Part shown: piece by piece, positions 10,083 to 22,534 of the stretch
How positions within the stretch are numbered: position 1 is the stretch's first letter
How the letters are laid out: every line of letters begins with the position of its first letter
Origin: Hysterangium stoloniferum
Taxonomy: Eukaryota > Basidiomycota > Agaricomycetes > Hysterangiales > Hysterangiaceae
Assembly: GCA_015178975.1 (NCBI GenBank)
Contig: WHVD01000040.1
Span: 248,001-312,000, forward strand
DNA length: 64,000 nt
Reading direction: 5' to 3'
Notes under the pieces: model-generated
Seen by the model: only the letters and a program-made list of their open reading frames with translations
The model's database searches: none
Told to the model about the DNA's origin: nothing
Made by a program: the position numbers and the translations under genes

Positions 10083-12240
10083 TCAAATAACCTCCTGGAT
10101 ACTCTCCAACGTTACCTGAATACCACCGCCCATTCCAAGCCTCTCCACCCTCCTATCCGACTTTTTCCTCCCAATCTCCAACACATCCACCTCCCAGCCC
10201 TTCGCGTCCCAATTCCTCCGCTTTTCTGCGCCGCTGGCATTGTTGCTGTCGTTCGAGAGCGACGAGGGGCGTGTGCCGGTGCCGGTGAGGGAGGTGAGCG
10301 GCAGGTTTACGACTTTGCGTGTCGTGGCGTAGATGATCGAGTCGATTGTCCCTGTGGTATCATTATTATCAATACTGTGAGGAGATACGAGGGGGTGATA
10401 TCTGAGAGTGCGTGCGTGCGTGCGTGCGTGCGATTGCGATTGCGACTGCGACTGCGACTGGGATTGAGAATTTCACCTAGCGAAAAGAGGAAAAACATCC
10501 CGAATATCCATACTGATTCGGGGACGTCGTCGATGCAGAGGCCGACGAGCCGCGTTATGGCGATGGGGAGGATGCAGGTGAGGTACGCTATTTGGGGGCG
10601 CATAGTGAATGACGGATATCGAATCAATGAGAGAATGGAGGACCGCTAAGTAAACGGCGTATCGCCACAGAAGAAGGAAAGAAAACAAAGGAACAGCGCA
10701 AACACCAGGCGGCCTGAGGACAGATCGAAACTACTCACCCACAGGATACCTAAAAATAAATTGCCAACCAAACCAGCATAAACCAGATTCAGGCCTCAAC
10801 GGTGACGAAAAGACAAAAAAAGAAAAATGGCACGCACCACAATAGTCTCTTCGCGATCTGGATCCTCTGTCTCCCAACGACATCCGCACTCACACCAAGA
10901 CCGCTCTCCACACGCGCACGGCGGGCCTTTCCGATCTTTCCCCGGAGCACAAGGAATATGAGGCCGTAGAATATGAGGAGGACCATGGCGGCGATCAAGA
11001 GCTGCGATCATGATAGGGATCGATCGATCAGGGGTGGAATGGAATGGAGGGAGCGGGGTTAGCGTGGGGATAGATAGACGGATGGATAAACGCGTGTGAG
11101 AGGTGGGAGTAGGGGGGTTTGAGAGGGTTGATTAGATCGGGGAATGGAGAGACGTACGGGGATGTAGTGGATTATGAGGCGGGCGACGGCGTATTCGGAC
11201 GAGATGAAGCACCTATGTTATGGGATGGAGTGAGCCATTTTGACGTAAGAGGTTGTAGGAGATGGAGCTACCATGTGCCTGCTATAGAGTCTGCGGCAAT
11301 ACGCGATTTATATGCAGGTGAGATTATCCGTGAGAGTGAGTTCTGGATCAAACGACGTACAGAACGGTCCCTTTTCGGGTCTGTGAATGGCAAGTGGGAC
11401 AAGGCATGCTGTCGCAATAATAACAACAACAATAATTTTCATGCAATGTATCAGGGTATGGCGTAGGTCGGAGGTAGAAGGGACGTACTAAGAACAATGA
11501 CTAACAGCCATCCCGATACGACAGTCGTCCAAACAACCCAACGGGGCCAATGTTTTCCAAGAGCGATACCCCAGAATGTATGGGCAGCGATAATACAACT
11601 CCTAAGCGAGCGGATTATTTGACTGGGATATTTTGAGGGAAATACATGGTTACCAGACGGTTGAGCCGAGATCTCCCATGACCAACGTAGCCGCTGAAAT
11701 AGACGAAAAAACATCAATAAATAAGTCGGGTATGCAACGGTTGAAAATATAATAATAATAAACCTTGGATTGTACACGCCCACCCTTGGTATATACGATT
11801 CTCCATCGCCCATCTGACCTGGGTAATACCCGACATGCTCTGCACCAGATCAGACACAAGCAGGCACGTTACGAACACCCTATCCCCGCAGCCCAAACAT
11901 ACTCGTCAACACGGGATAAAGACAAACAAAATGCAGCAGGGCACGAACGCGATTTGCTTGCTCGTGAAGAGACCTAGTCCGGATAGGCGTTTTCGGCCCC
12001 TCCACCAGGAGAACAGGGCTGTGCCGGCGATGTAGATGAGGAGGACGACGACGAAGGAGCAGCTGAGGACGCCTGCGAACCCCATTATCTGTGCGAGTAG
12101 CAAATAAATATCAACGGTGTGAAAATAAGGTCACAAGGACAAACTGCAACGCCCTTTCTTTCATACGGTGTAAACTTATGCGCCTTGCTCACGGTGACGA
12201 TGCTGGGATTGAATGGTTCGCTCGGGCTGGGATTTGGCAT
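10083..12240 (-). CDS. Seven-transmembrane G-protein-coupled receptor, fungal Git3/cAMP-receptor-like
   Basis: Spliced from about nine exons, ATG 12240 to TGA 10083-10085. Exon 1 encodes MPNPSPSEPFNPSIVT. TM1 follows (IMGFAGVLSCSFVVVLLIYI), then TM2 with VSDLVQSMSG and RWAMENRIYQGWACTIQG, TM3 (ISAATLVMGDL), TM4 (WVVWTTVVSGWLLVIVL), CFISSEYAVARLIIHYIP before TM5, TM5 (LLIAAMVLLIFYGLIFLVL), TM6 (AYLTCILPIAITRLVGLCI), TM7 and a hydrophilic tail ending IQEVI. The DLVQS, RW and C-x2-QG pattern plus SEY...RLIIHY are marks of fungal receptors of this class, which couple to heterotrimeric G proteins in nutrient or ligand sensing. An 11-nt micro-exon (10739-10749) supplies YPV between TM5 and TM6. Ligand unknown. 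Its start faces the M35-like gene across 484 bp. Confidence 0.8.
10408..10470. repeat. Compound microsatellite in the last receptor intron
   Basis: A run of (GTGC)n passes directly into GATTGC and GACTGC hexamers. It lies in the predicted intron between the TM6 exon and the last exon, so it does not change the protein. Length variation between strains is expected. Confidence 0.8.
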
Positions 12241-12377
12241 GTTGAATGCGTGGTATAAAGAATGACCAAGGGGGGAACGTTGGGGAGGATATCAAGAACG
12301 AGGGAGAAACAAGAAAAAAAAAGTAGAACGGAAGATAGCGCTGGAGAAGGGGGCATAGAAGAGCGGAGTAGTTACCT

Positions 12378-12475
12378 AATACCGGGAACAGAACCCGATA
12401 GATAGCCTCACTTGGCCAGTTCTTGCTAATTTCCGGAACAAAACTCGATAGATAGTCTTACTTGTCCAGTATGTA
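12378..12475. repeat. Two-unit tandem repeat between divergent genes
   Basis: Two imperfect copies, each about 45-50 bp, start near 12380 and 12430. Both contain CGATAGATAG followed by CTTACTTG-like sequence and CCAGT. The repeat sits in the shared 484-bp upstream region of the receptor and M35-like genes, and could carry duplicated regulator sites. That role is inference. Confidence 0.55.
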
Positions 12476-12662
12476 CCCATCGCGATCACTGTGTTACACC
12501 GCACGCCACTCATGAGACGTGTCACGAGGCACGTTGACGTCATCGAACCGGATGGCGGAGACTGTGTCATGATATCAAGCTGCTTTTTTCTTCCCATTTA
12601 AGGTTGCATTTAGCCAAAATAACATAGAGTTTCTTGACAGGGCCGAGGGACTGCACACCTTG

Positions 12663-12669
12663 TATATAA
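12663..12669 (+). promoter_or_regulatory. TATA box of the M35-like gene
   Basis: TATATAA lies 56 bp upstream of the predicted ATG at 12725, a plausible core-promoter position for a fungal gene with a short 5' leader. Confidence 0.45.
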
Positions 12670-12724
12670 TCCCCAGGTATAAACCGCCACCCTTGCAATC
12701 CAATCATCTCGCAGTTCTCATTCA

Positions 12725-13582
12725 ATGGTCTTCCCTACCACCGCTATTTGCGCCGTTTTGTACCTCATGGCTACTACCTCGCTCGCCCTGAGTATCCGCC
12801 ATAACACATTCTCTCGTCAGCCATCGCTTTTTCAATATTTCACTTGTCATCTTAACGTCTAAATTCATCAAGCTAATGATCCGTACACCCTAATACCCAC
12901 AAATTACACATTTGTAAATTGTGACGCCAACCAGCAGGCTCAGATCAAGTCCGCTATACAACGAGCCAATGAATCCGTCAATGAAGCGTCCGCGTACGTC
13001 CCAACCGAAATCCTCCTGAATACCAGGGCTGACCGCGACCGCAGCTACCTCAACGCCAATGACAAGCCCACATCGCGATACACAACCTGGTTCGGAAAGT
13101 GAGTCCCTTCCCTGCCCATCACACTTCGCAGCCCGACTCAGCGCGCGTGCCGCCCGCACGGCAGCGACTCCGCCGCAGACGTCATCGCCCCCCGCCCGAT
13201 CGTCACCGCCATCCTCCGCGGGATCGCCCACCCCGACGGGTTCACATCCCGCACATACGAGTGCACGCGAGGCGACTGGACGTCCGCCAGGGCCCCGCCC
13301 ACGCAAGGGTACCCCGACGCGCCGCGCACGATATACCTCAACCCCGGCTTTTGGGACCTCCCGCCCGCGCCGCTCTCCACCGGGGTCGGAGACTCGCAGC
13401 CTGGCGCCCTCGTTTCGGCGGCGACTATGGCCCAGAGCGTGGGTGCTGCTGGGGGAGGGACGAAGCTCTATGCGCGGGGGCGCGATGCGTGTGAGAGGCT
13501 GCCTAGAGTGTACCCTGAGCGCGCGCCGCGGAATTCAGAGTCGTACATGTATTTTGTTATCAACGTTCCTGCTCTTCCGTGA
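12725..13582 (+). CDS. M35 deuterolysin-like secreted protein lacking the HExxH site
   Basis: Three exons (12725-12791, 12873-13098, 13132-13582) join in phase to give 247 residues. They encode a signal peptide (MVFPTTAICAVLYLMATTSLA), FVNCDANQQAQIKSAIQ, RYTTWFG, then IYLNPGFWDLPPAP and SESYMYFVINVP near the end. RYTTWFG, the IYLxPxFW strand and the N-S-E-S-Y-x-Y-F tail are landmarks of fungal M35 / peptidyl-Lys metallopeptidases. In active members a GTLVHExSH-type segment follows the FW strand and supplies the zinc ligands, and a GTxDxxYG segment lies further on. Here GALV runs straight into SAATMAQSV, so both are missing. The frame is otherwise open, so a non-catalytic or newly decaying paralog is likely. 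Exon 3 is very GC-rich compared with its surroundings. Confidence 0.75.
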
Positions 13583-15802
13583 ACGCTTCAAGGCGGTATT
13601 TATGTAATTTTCAACTGTTGGCTGCTTATGCCGGTCAATAGTGATAGTTCCTACGTGCTTTGTCTATAATATTTTAATTGTGTTCTATGTGTTCTATCCG
13701 AATTCGCTATAACCTATCTATAGACATTTATTCTACTGTTCCCCTGACCAAGATATTCACCACGGTGAAGAGTAGTACAAATCCTATACTGTTCGAATTT
13801 ACGCGTCTCGTACATACACATTGCTAGTATACATTTGATCAAACCCAGCTGCTAGACAAACCTCATATCGACTTTGCAGTTCTTATTGCATCCAATCAGT
13901 GGGTCTGTTTGTGCTCGATTTTCCCGTGACGCCTCGCATTTCAGATGGTGCAGACTCTCCCTTCAAACCCACCCGCCTTCCTTCTGGTGTTTCGTCGGTG
14001 TCAATGTCTGCACATTGTGGCCCGTTATGGTATGTTCATAACCCTTTCAGCCAATTTAGTCGTGTCTCTTTTTATTGGGCTGCTTTAGATGATCTGTCTT
14101 TTCTTAATGATAGTATTCCACGCGGTTTTTATCTTTATTTAGCCTTATCCAATAAGTATTTTCTAATCAAATTTTTCCCTCTAGCTATTTCTCACCGCCA
14201 CATATGTGCGTCAGTTCAGGTGTCTCCGGCACTCGAGGTCCCTGTAATCCCCTCTTCGATTGCTTCCGGTTGCGTTTTTGTCCTCCTCCGGCAGCTGATA
14301 AAGCGCACTTACCTTGGATCGTTTTACATTGATGACATAGGCCGCAGATGCTTTCTTGTATGTTTTTGGCACCCGTTTGCCTGTAGCATGGCTTGTAGCT
14401 TTAAGCCTGTATTGACGACCTCCTCTCAATAAAAGGTTCGCCGCCGTTCTAAAAACACTGGGGATGGTTCCCACCTCGTCACAACCCTGTCATAGAGAAT
14501 CAATCGCATTTCGGCCTTGGCAGGAAAAAAGGTCAGAAGGATCGTCGTTGTAGACGCTTGTTTGATGACCACTTGTATGGATGGAGTTGTGGATGAATAC
14601 TGAAAGAATATCCCACGGTTCCAGTGAGACTTCCACATAGCTATAGTTGACATTTGACTTCGTCTGACCACAGCTTACATAAATCACAGACATCTACCAC
14701 GAGACATGTAAGGCTGAAACAATAGCGAAATGATCTGGGGGCGCTGACGGTCCACTTCGGTGCCTAGCGAGAATCACAATGAAAGTGGACGCGATTTCAT
14801 GAAAGCGAATAGGCATCAATGCACTCGTCAGACGTTTCTATGGTGCCGACGTAATTTCAGGTGTCCTCAGGCACCCGCCGAATAAATAAAAACGCGCAAC
14901 CCAAGCATGCACACATCACACGGCACATTACATTATATTACCCACTATGTGGGATTTTATGATTGATGCCCCAGGCACAGTACAAAATATTAAACGTTCG
15001 CTTCCGAACACAATGTGGGTACGAAGGCCTATTATCAAAGATTTGAGCATCAGTTCGTGTAATAGATAATGATCCATATCGAACTTGTATCGGCGCTCTC
15101 GAAGTTGGCTAGCAATCGTCCAACTGGCATCAGACGGCGGATCTACAATGCGGTTATACTTCATCCTGGAATAACCAATACGGATCGCTAGACACTTGTT
15201 CTCTGGAAGATAGAACGAATTATCGAAGAAAGTTTGCAGTTTTGGTGGTGGGTGAGTTTTCCTTTCAAGCTCGGCAAGAGCCTAGGTCTCTCGCCCCCAT
15301 TCCATTGAGTGGCCGGCGACTCGTTCATGTCACCTGGAGCATTTGTCTTTTCCCACCATCCCACCTTCTTTCTCTTGCTTCCCTATTACCCCAAGACTTG
15401 TTGTTTAGACTACCATCAAATGTTATTTACTGCAAGGTTGGCATATTGATGGGCGTCACGCTCACGCATGAGGATTGTTTGTGTAATGGACCCTGCGGCC
15501 CCCGGATTTGCCATTACCGAAAGTCCGCTCATCCAAAGCAGACATAGTCAAAGATAGGTCCATGTAACGAAAAATGGTCCACTCAGCCCCATCTCATCTA
15601 AAACACCAAACATCCAACAGGATCCTGTCCAGTCTAGTGACTGAAGTCTACTCACATGCATGGGGTCACGTTCAGCGGAAATCTTGATACTTAAGGGTGG
15701 TGTGACGATGACATGGGGCCAAGAGAAGCCGAAATTATCACAGGGGGTACTGGTCCTAGTCGATTGGCAGGGTCATATGAGATAATATTGCTAAAACCCC
15801 TG
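13583..15802. other. Intergenic region with one possible spliced ORF and a repeat copy
   Basis: No recognised gene. On the minus strand, splice-like signals could join coding-like segments around 14470-14300, 14250-14205 and 14000-13880 into a small basic protein ending in WMQ. I find no ATG in frame at its 5' end and know no homologue, so I do not call it a gene. The repeat copy at 14988-15165 is listed separately. A frame on the plus strand (15242-15547) is unremarkable. Confidence 0.35.
14988..15165. repeat. Diverged low-copy repeat, copy 2
   Basis: Matches 8395-8600 block by block, with a shorter middle. See copy 1 for the shared motifs. No terminal repeats or target duplication were found around either copy. 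Confidence 0.45.
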
Positions 15803-17597
15803 CTAAAATCGATTGTGATCGCGAATTGAACCCATAAATATATCTCCCCAATCTTTCGCCTTGGGAGCATGATAGGAGCGAATCTCGTCACATCGTATGA
15901 CCGCACCAGAGTCATCCCTTACAAATTTTACCCATCCACCATTGTTAGACTCCAGATAGGTGAGCGTTCTGTGCGTCATTAGACTCTTTAAAGGTTCACG
16001 GCCCTCCGGGGCATCATAATCGAGGAGATTTTTACATCCTTGAATCTGGATCAAGTTTGTCAATTTTAGGAGACAGTCCACGACACCTGAAGCGACGGTT
16101 TTCTATTCAGAGGTCACCTATCAGTTATAACCTTTTGCCACTACTGTACATTTGGTGCCATACCTTCTGGCCTGCTTTGCCGGAGGCCGACTTGCCACGT
16201 TTTGTGTTCCATTTCCAAAATGGAGCACAAAGACGCTCGAGACGTGGTACGGCTTCGACGAATCTTTCGAAAAACCTATATTCTAGTGTGTCCGAGTGAA
16301 CACTCCGCAAGGATGTCATGGTTCGAAGTAAAGGTAATGATTGTAGGGATATGGGACAATGTATGTGCTGGATGTGTAGCGCGATGTCACAAGGAACGTA
16401 GTTATGGAGATAACCACCCTTCCGCGACATCTTGTCTTCAGTTATTAATTCCAATGACCGAAGGTTAGGGAGTGTGTCTGCTTTGAGAAACCCAGGATAT
16501 ACGGTCTCCTGCTTGATGTAGAGACATTCGAGTGCATTATGTGTTTCTAGAAATCCGGAAAGGAAATCTTCTGGACTATCCCCCTCCACGTTAAATAATA
16601 CAGCATCAGATGTCACTGTTAGTTTACGAAGTAGAGGCCATCGGGCCTCCTCCAACATATCCAAACAGTTTAATACAATTTGTTCGTTGTCTGAGTATAT
16701 GTCGAGTAGCAGTTCGGTTAATCCCTTGCAACGTAGGAGACAGTCCTGTATAAACCGTCCGTATTGATCGCTTTCTCTATCATAATTTTCCACGATGAGG
16801 GAAACATTCGTGAGACTTTGGAAGTTTATCAACTATTTTCTTTGTCTCAGATTCATGTATCGACAACATGAGATTGATAATAGACTACATACAGGGGCTG
16901 TAATTGTGTTGAAGCTGACTGGGGATATTTGCGACCCGTTAGATACAAGATAATCTCCTTGATTAAAATCGAGATGAAACTCTTCCAAAAATCGACAGCG
17001 TTCAACCAAATTGGTGAACAGTGGACCCATATTATTCGTTACACGCAAGTTCGCACCCCAACAGAACCGCTTAAGTGTGGCCATGAGCTTGACAGTATTC
17101 GCCAACACCAGAACGGCATCCTCAAATGTTTGTTCGGGCCAGTTTGTTCCGGACACATCCGGAGAATCCAAGTGAGTATGAAGATACGCCGGGATAATTG
17201 GTGGCAAGTATCGTTGATGGTGTGATGATACGTGCGGCTGTCGAGTTTTGGTAGTTTTGGTTTCAGAAACGAGTTCTAGTACTTTGATCCGCGCAGCAAG
17301 CTGTGGATGGGCTCTAATGACTCTCCACACGTTGGTTCGTAAGGGATGACAGCGGATATGGTAAAAATTGAGAAACCAGGGGATGATTATGCGGCAGATG
17401 GCTTTTGTTGTTAACGCAAGATGAAGAAGATCGCTGGGTGTTTCTAGATATGAGATGAAGATTGCGACAAGCTCCTTGTGACGTGTGAATGGGGCAAGTT
17501 GATGCATGAAGGCGTGGCTGAAGGATCCCGAAAACGGAGGTGATTTAAGCATTGACATGATTTGTACTTGTTTTGGTTGACGCGGGAACAATACCAT
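15803..17597 (-). CDS. F-box protein with C-terminal leucine-rich region
   Basis: Three predicted exons: 17597 to about 16890, about 16838 to 16180, and about 16096 to 15803, giving roughly 550 residues. Intron 1 uses GTATGT...AAATAG and joins TAP to LINFQSL in phase. Intron 2 is less certain (acceptor TTCAG near 16097). An F-box-like motif spans about residues 38-85 (KELVAIFISYL, PSDLLHLALTTKAIC, IIIPWFL). The rest alternates leucine-rich strands such as LRKLTV, LECLYIK and LRSLEL, as in fungal F-box/LRR proteins that bring targets to SCF ubiquitin ligases. A start at the internal methionine near residue 14 or 16 is possible. Such genes are numerous and fast-evolving in Agaricomycetes, so the substrate cannot be guessed. 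Confidence 0.75.
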
Positions 17598-18489
17598 AAA
17601 TTAGCCTGAATGGCGGCCCAGGTCGCTGGCGACGATCCTAGGTGTATCATGGGATGCATCTGTGCAGCCTCGGCCCTCGTCGGCAATGCTCGTGTCCGCC
17701 GCGTGTATTCGATATAGACCAATACAATTCTCAAATAAATAACCTCAACAGCCGATTCAATAGTTGCATGAAGGCGTCCCTGAGTAATTTACCCACATCT
17801 CAAGCATTATCAGTCCTGGCCTCATGTCTTTACCCAAATTGTCTATATTATATTTTCATGATACCTTCCAAAACTCACCGAGTCGTCGTTTATACAAGGA
17901 AAGAATTTGCTCGGGAATTGTATAATATTGGAAATTTACTTCCCCACAGCCTGCACTATGGTTATTACACGACCTTTTCCAGTCCTGCTCGGGATCATTA
18001 TCAATCATTTTCTCATCGGAAACTACTACTTCCAGTCTTGTATCTTTCCAAGATTTGTTGGGTATGAACCTATTCATGCATGGCGGGCGGCAACGGCAGG
18101 GTCGGCTACAATAGACTTTGCTGACGCCCGCTCTTCAGCCGATAGACGATCAAACAAGAATCACGAGAAAAGTCAAGCTCATTGAAATCGAAGCATGCCT
18201 CCAGTCGGCTCCCTCGAGATCCCGTCCTCGTTTATGAAGCTTGGAAAGAAGATTCCACGACAGTAAAACGCTGGGTATGACCTCGGCCGGATCGGGTCGT
18301 TAGATCCCAAGATCTCGCTTCACAGTCGGCCATCACAGTGATATTGAGTGACAGAACCAGCGTCGCGCCAATGTGGAATCCTCGCAGGCTACCGCCACTT
18401 CCAGTGATAATCTGATCCAGCTCATGAAGTATGATTAGTGGGGGCTTATAGGCTATGCCGCTTCTTTCATAAAGCTTGAAACTCATCAA
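17598..18489. other. Upstream region of the F-box gene, nothing identified
   Basis: Ordinary composition. Open frames on both strands are short and match no family I recognise. The segment ends where CpG-depleted transposon sequence begins, near 18490. Confidence 0.35.
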
Positions 18490-21400
18490 TAATGATCATT
18501 TTTTTTGTTTTCAGAGAATATATTGCACAGAGATGCAACTATACTGGCCATGTCCACTTGATCTTATGGATCTCGGGATTGTCTTGAGCTTTAGCAGGAA
18601 AATAGATTGATAATATAGTGCATGGCCTCAGAGTGAAAGTTAACATAAGTTAAATGAGCATGATACCAATAGGTACCAAAGAACATCAACGGAAGGCCAT
18701 AGAGACAGGAAAGTTACATCCAAAGTACTTGGAAATTCCAGATGGCATCAAAGTGGTTGCAGTAAGAGAGCCATGCATATTCTCAATACCTTTGTTGGAA
18801 ATATAATGTATTAAAATATTGTGTGGCTGAGAGTGATAAAGAAACTAGACTCAGTCCTCCACAGGTGGGGGAAAGGGGAAGGGTGTATGAGGGATACTGA
18901 TAAAAATGAAAATGGAGGTGGGTAGAACACAGTACGTATCACAGGTGCAAGTAATGTTAAAGTGAGTTGAAACCAAATTCAGAGAGATAATTCTTTCTTG
19001 GTGACAAAGAGGGCCAGTGTGCTATAGACACAAGTCACTTTAGCCAAGGTTGCACAAAAGGGGGAAATGACTACTGGACATTTATGTCAGGATCAGGTTG
19101 TTGAAATAATTAAATTGAAATCCTACCCGAATTTTGGGTCCAATAGGCCAAAGTAGAGAATAATAGGGCATGAAACCCAATGGAAGAATATTGCAAGCTC
19201 AAATGTGTTAGTCAATAAGTCTTTAGTGGTACATACATACCTGCCTGGGACACTGACACTGTATGAAGCCCTCTTCAAAATCCCTACAACCCTTAATAGT
19301 AATGATCCTAACAGTGAAGTGGGCTTGATTGCAATAAACCAGAGACAAGTGAAGATATCTCACAAATTTTAATCCTCCACAGCATTGGCAGATGATCATT
19401 AATATGACATTTGCAATGGTGTTGTGAAACAGTCAGGAAAAGGATATACTGTATTCATGTGATGAGGTCTCCAGCAACATAGAATCATGGTTGGCTGCCA
19501 CTCTATTATATGTGATAAAAGGAGGTGTGAATGCTATAAAGACTTCTTTTCAAGGCCAAATAACAGCCAAGGAAATCCGGGGGAATGTACTGAGTAATGG
19601 AATCCAAGAGTGGTGGATAATTCCACAGGTGTTAGAGACTGGGAGAAACTTCCAGCAGGGCCCATGTAGAATTACACCTCCCCAAAATTCAACTCACACC
19701 TGCTGTTAAATGGCATGGAAGAACAATTACTACATCAACCATGCACAACTTCTATTCTGATTGGATTTCATTGGTAATTTCATTTATTTCCTGCTTGGCA
19801 TTTTTCCTGATTTTTTGGTATATATGTATTTGTCTCAGAGTTTATTTGAATCTTTGGACTTGTTCGAATTTACTGGACTGCTTTTGACTTTGTTTGATTT
19901 TCTTTTTATTCATTGTATTTTCTGTTAATTTATTGTATTTTCTGTTAATTTATTGTCTTTTCTGTTAATTTATTGTTATTGAATTTCTTTGATTTATTGA
20001 ATTTTATATTCTTTGTCATTTTTCTTGATTGATGGATTGCATTTTATTTTTAATAATTTTATTCTCATTTATCATATTTTATTTTAATTATTCCCTGATT
20101 TTGTTGTGGTTTTCCCACAAATCCTTGTAGACCTTCTCCAGGGTTTTGCAATCCTTCTCCAGGGAACTGGCATCAGAAATGTCTCCATGAAATCCATGGG
20201 AAATGCTTCTGGAAGGGGTACCGGAAATGCTTCCACACTGACAAAAGGCTAATGTAAGCCTAACGTCATAGAGCTGTAGAACTTCAACAGAAAGAGACAG
20301 AGAAATATTCCTAACTGGCTGCAGGAGTAAGATTATAAGTAAGACTTAAGAGACTGTTCTTATGAATGAGCTTCAAATGAGATATAATGAAATTGCTTGT
20401 TCCATAGTGGGAAAAAGGGTGGCCCTTACATATATACATGAGGAAGCATAGGTCAAAACAAACAGGTACAAATGACAAGACAATAAGGATGCAATATGGT
20501 GTGAGTCATGTCTGAGTCATCTTGGTAAGAATGTTAGTAAGACTGTGAATATTAAAGGGGAGGGCTGTGCTGAATCATATGGCAAGTGTCCAATAAGAAG
20601 GAAGAAATCAAGTATGTGTGCGGAATGTAAGAACTTCAGGAGAGAATTACTAAAGAATATTAGAGAAATGGTGAGCATGATGAGTAAGAGAAAAGATCAG
20701 ATGACAAGGGAATGTTGATCACATGAGCAAGGATGAGGGGCATTGAATCACCATGATGGCTAGGTGAATAGCAGGGGTAATAAGTATCACAACAGATCCT
20801 ATCACAGAACCAAGAATGGATGTACTTCATTCTTGTGAAGTGAGAGGATGATGTGACAGAAGAGCATGCAAAAACCAGCCCACTCTTTAACACTACACAG
20901 CACCTTGTTCCCCATTCACCAGAAGCCATATACTAAATGTAGAGTACTCAACAGCAGGAGAAGAACATGCTCCTGAACCATGTGACAAACATGGGTGGCT
21001 TGAAACAATGAGGCATTCTACATGCATAGTCTCCTAGGACCTTCAATGACATGATACAAGTATCACAATTATCTCCACTTCTCATTAACTGTCCCATATA
21101 ATAGTATTGCTCAGGGTCACATTGTGATGGAGTATAACAAGTGACAAGCCAATCAAACTGATATGGATAGACCCTAAGGCCATCATTGGATGGACAAATG
21201 TAGATGATATCTCTGTGTTTGTATGGAGGTCAAATTCCAATTTTGCAAAGACTGCAAAGATACTGCCTGGAGATACAAACAGGTCCCAGCTCAGAGACAA
21301 CAGCCATTAATGATGCAGAAGAGAGGGATTGGATCATGGGGACTTCAAGATATGAGGGGGACATTGATGATGGGAGGGAGCTTATTGATTATTAGTTTAG

Positions 21401-22532
21401 ATGATGAGGCAATGCTAGACATGATGAAGATGGAACTGACTAGGCTGTGTGATGAGTGAGGGTGAGGTTGGTGCCAAATTGAGCATGTGAATGTGTCCAT
21501 GACTGTGGCTGTAATTTGGAGCTTGAATGGTCTTAAGGTGCTTTCCCATTGGACTCTCTACACTGCATATCACAAAATACTTCCATGCTGGCAGAAATGC
21601 TTCCCTGATTACAATAGCATCAATCTGACTAATTTCCCATCTAACTGGGGTTATGACATCTAAAGGAGACCATAATCCACACAACTGTCATATATCTAAG
21701 AACCCTTGCTACATTGTGAAGCACCACTGGGCTCTGGTTTCTTGGGTATTTCTGAGGCTCATTGTCAAAGAACATATGTACACTTAAATTAAAACTATTT
21801 TAGAATCAAAATTGCTTTAGAATTGAAATGGTGAATGGCTTTAGAGAAAGTCTCCCTTTTAAAACTGTGAAAGGTCATAGAAATGATCACAGGTTGCAAA
21901 AATAGTGAACAGTTGAGAAAGGAACAATGACTGCAAATAGACTAATAGTTGTTAAAGGAATCAACCTTAGGAAGGGAATAGGAGTAATGTTCACAAAAGG
22001 ATTGAAGGTCAGAAAAAAAATGACAGTAGAGAAGGACAGAATGGTCAAGAATGGAACAGCTTAGTGTGAAGAGCCGTGGAAGTTCTGACTGCTCTATATA
22101 CAAAGAATATTGACCATTTAGGTATGACACGACTATATATTGACTATTGAAGTACAATATAGAAAGTAAATAGTTTTAGTTGGCTTTAGTAGTGGTAAGA
22201 CAACTAAGATGACAAAGGAAAATGGAATCAACCTTGCAGTACAATTCCTTAGGGTGAGTTAATGAAGTAATGAGTTGAGGGGAGGGAGGATGATATGAAT
22301 AATGTGAGATGTGAGCAGAAGTTGATAGTAGCTCAAGCTTCAACTATACAGTGTGAAGCTAGAAAGTTGTTGTAAGTTCAAGTTAGAAGCCATTCAAGAC
22401 AGCTGAGATGATACCCAGTCATGACTTATAGGACACTAAAAGGGTGTCTGGGTAAGTTGTGGTTACAAGGTAAAAGTGTCTGAGTTTTAACTATGCACAC
22501 TAATGTACATAGTATGCACACCCACAAGTATC
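18490..22532. other. CpG-depleted transposon graveyard, elements not identified
   Basis: Four kilobases with only a handful of CG dinucleotides and an excess of TG and CA, the footprint of methylated and decayed repeats. Reading frames are short and broken on both strands, and I cannot assign a family. The piece just left of 22533 may be the continuation of the gypsy LTR seen at 24074-24471, since a Tc1 element separates the two. Confidence 0.5.
19912..19980. repeat. 20-bp tandem repeat, three units
   Basis: The unit ATTGTATTTTCTGTTAATTT starts at 19912, 19932 and 19952, with one base change in the third, and a partial fourth follows. T-rich minisatellite inside transposon debris. Confidence 0.8.
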
Positions 22533-22534
22533 TA

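Noticed and set aside
11119-11466. A 115-codon plus-strand frame ending in an Asn run
   Set aside because: It runs opposite to receptor exons and introns, and the Asn run is an AAT/AAC repeat in an intron.
13059-13607. Long frames of 182 and 131 codons rich in Arg and Pro
   Set aside because: They are GC-rich shadows of exon 3 of the M35-like gene in other frames.
13899-14432. A 177-codon plus-strand frame
   Set aside because: It opens on GTG, has no recognisable motif and overlaps splice-like minus-strand segments. Neither reading is strong enough to call a gene.
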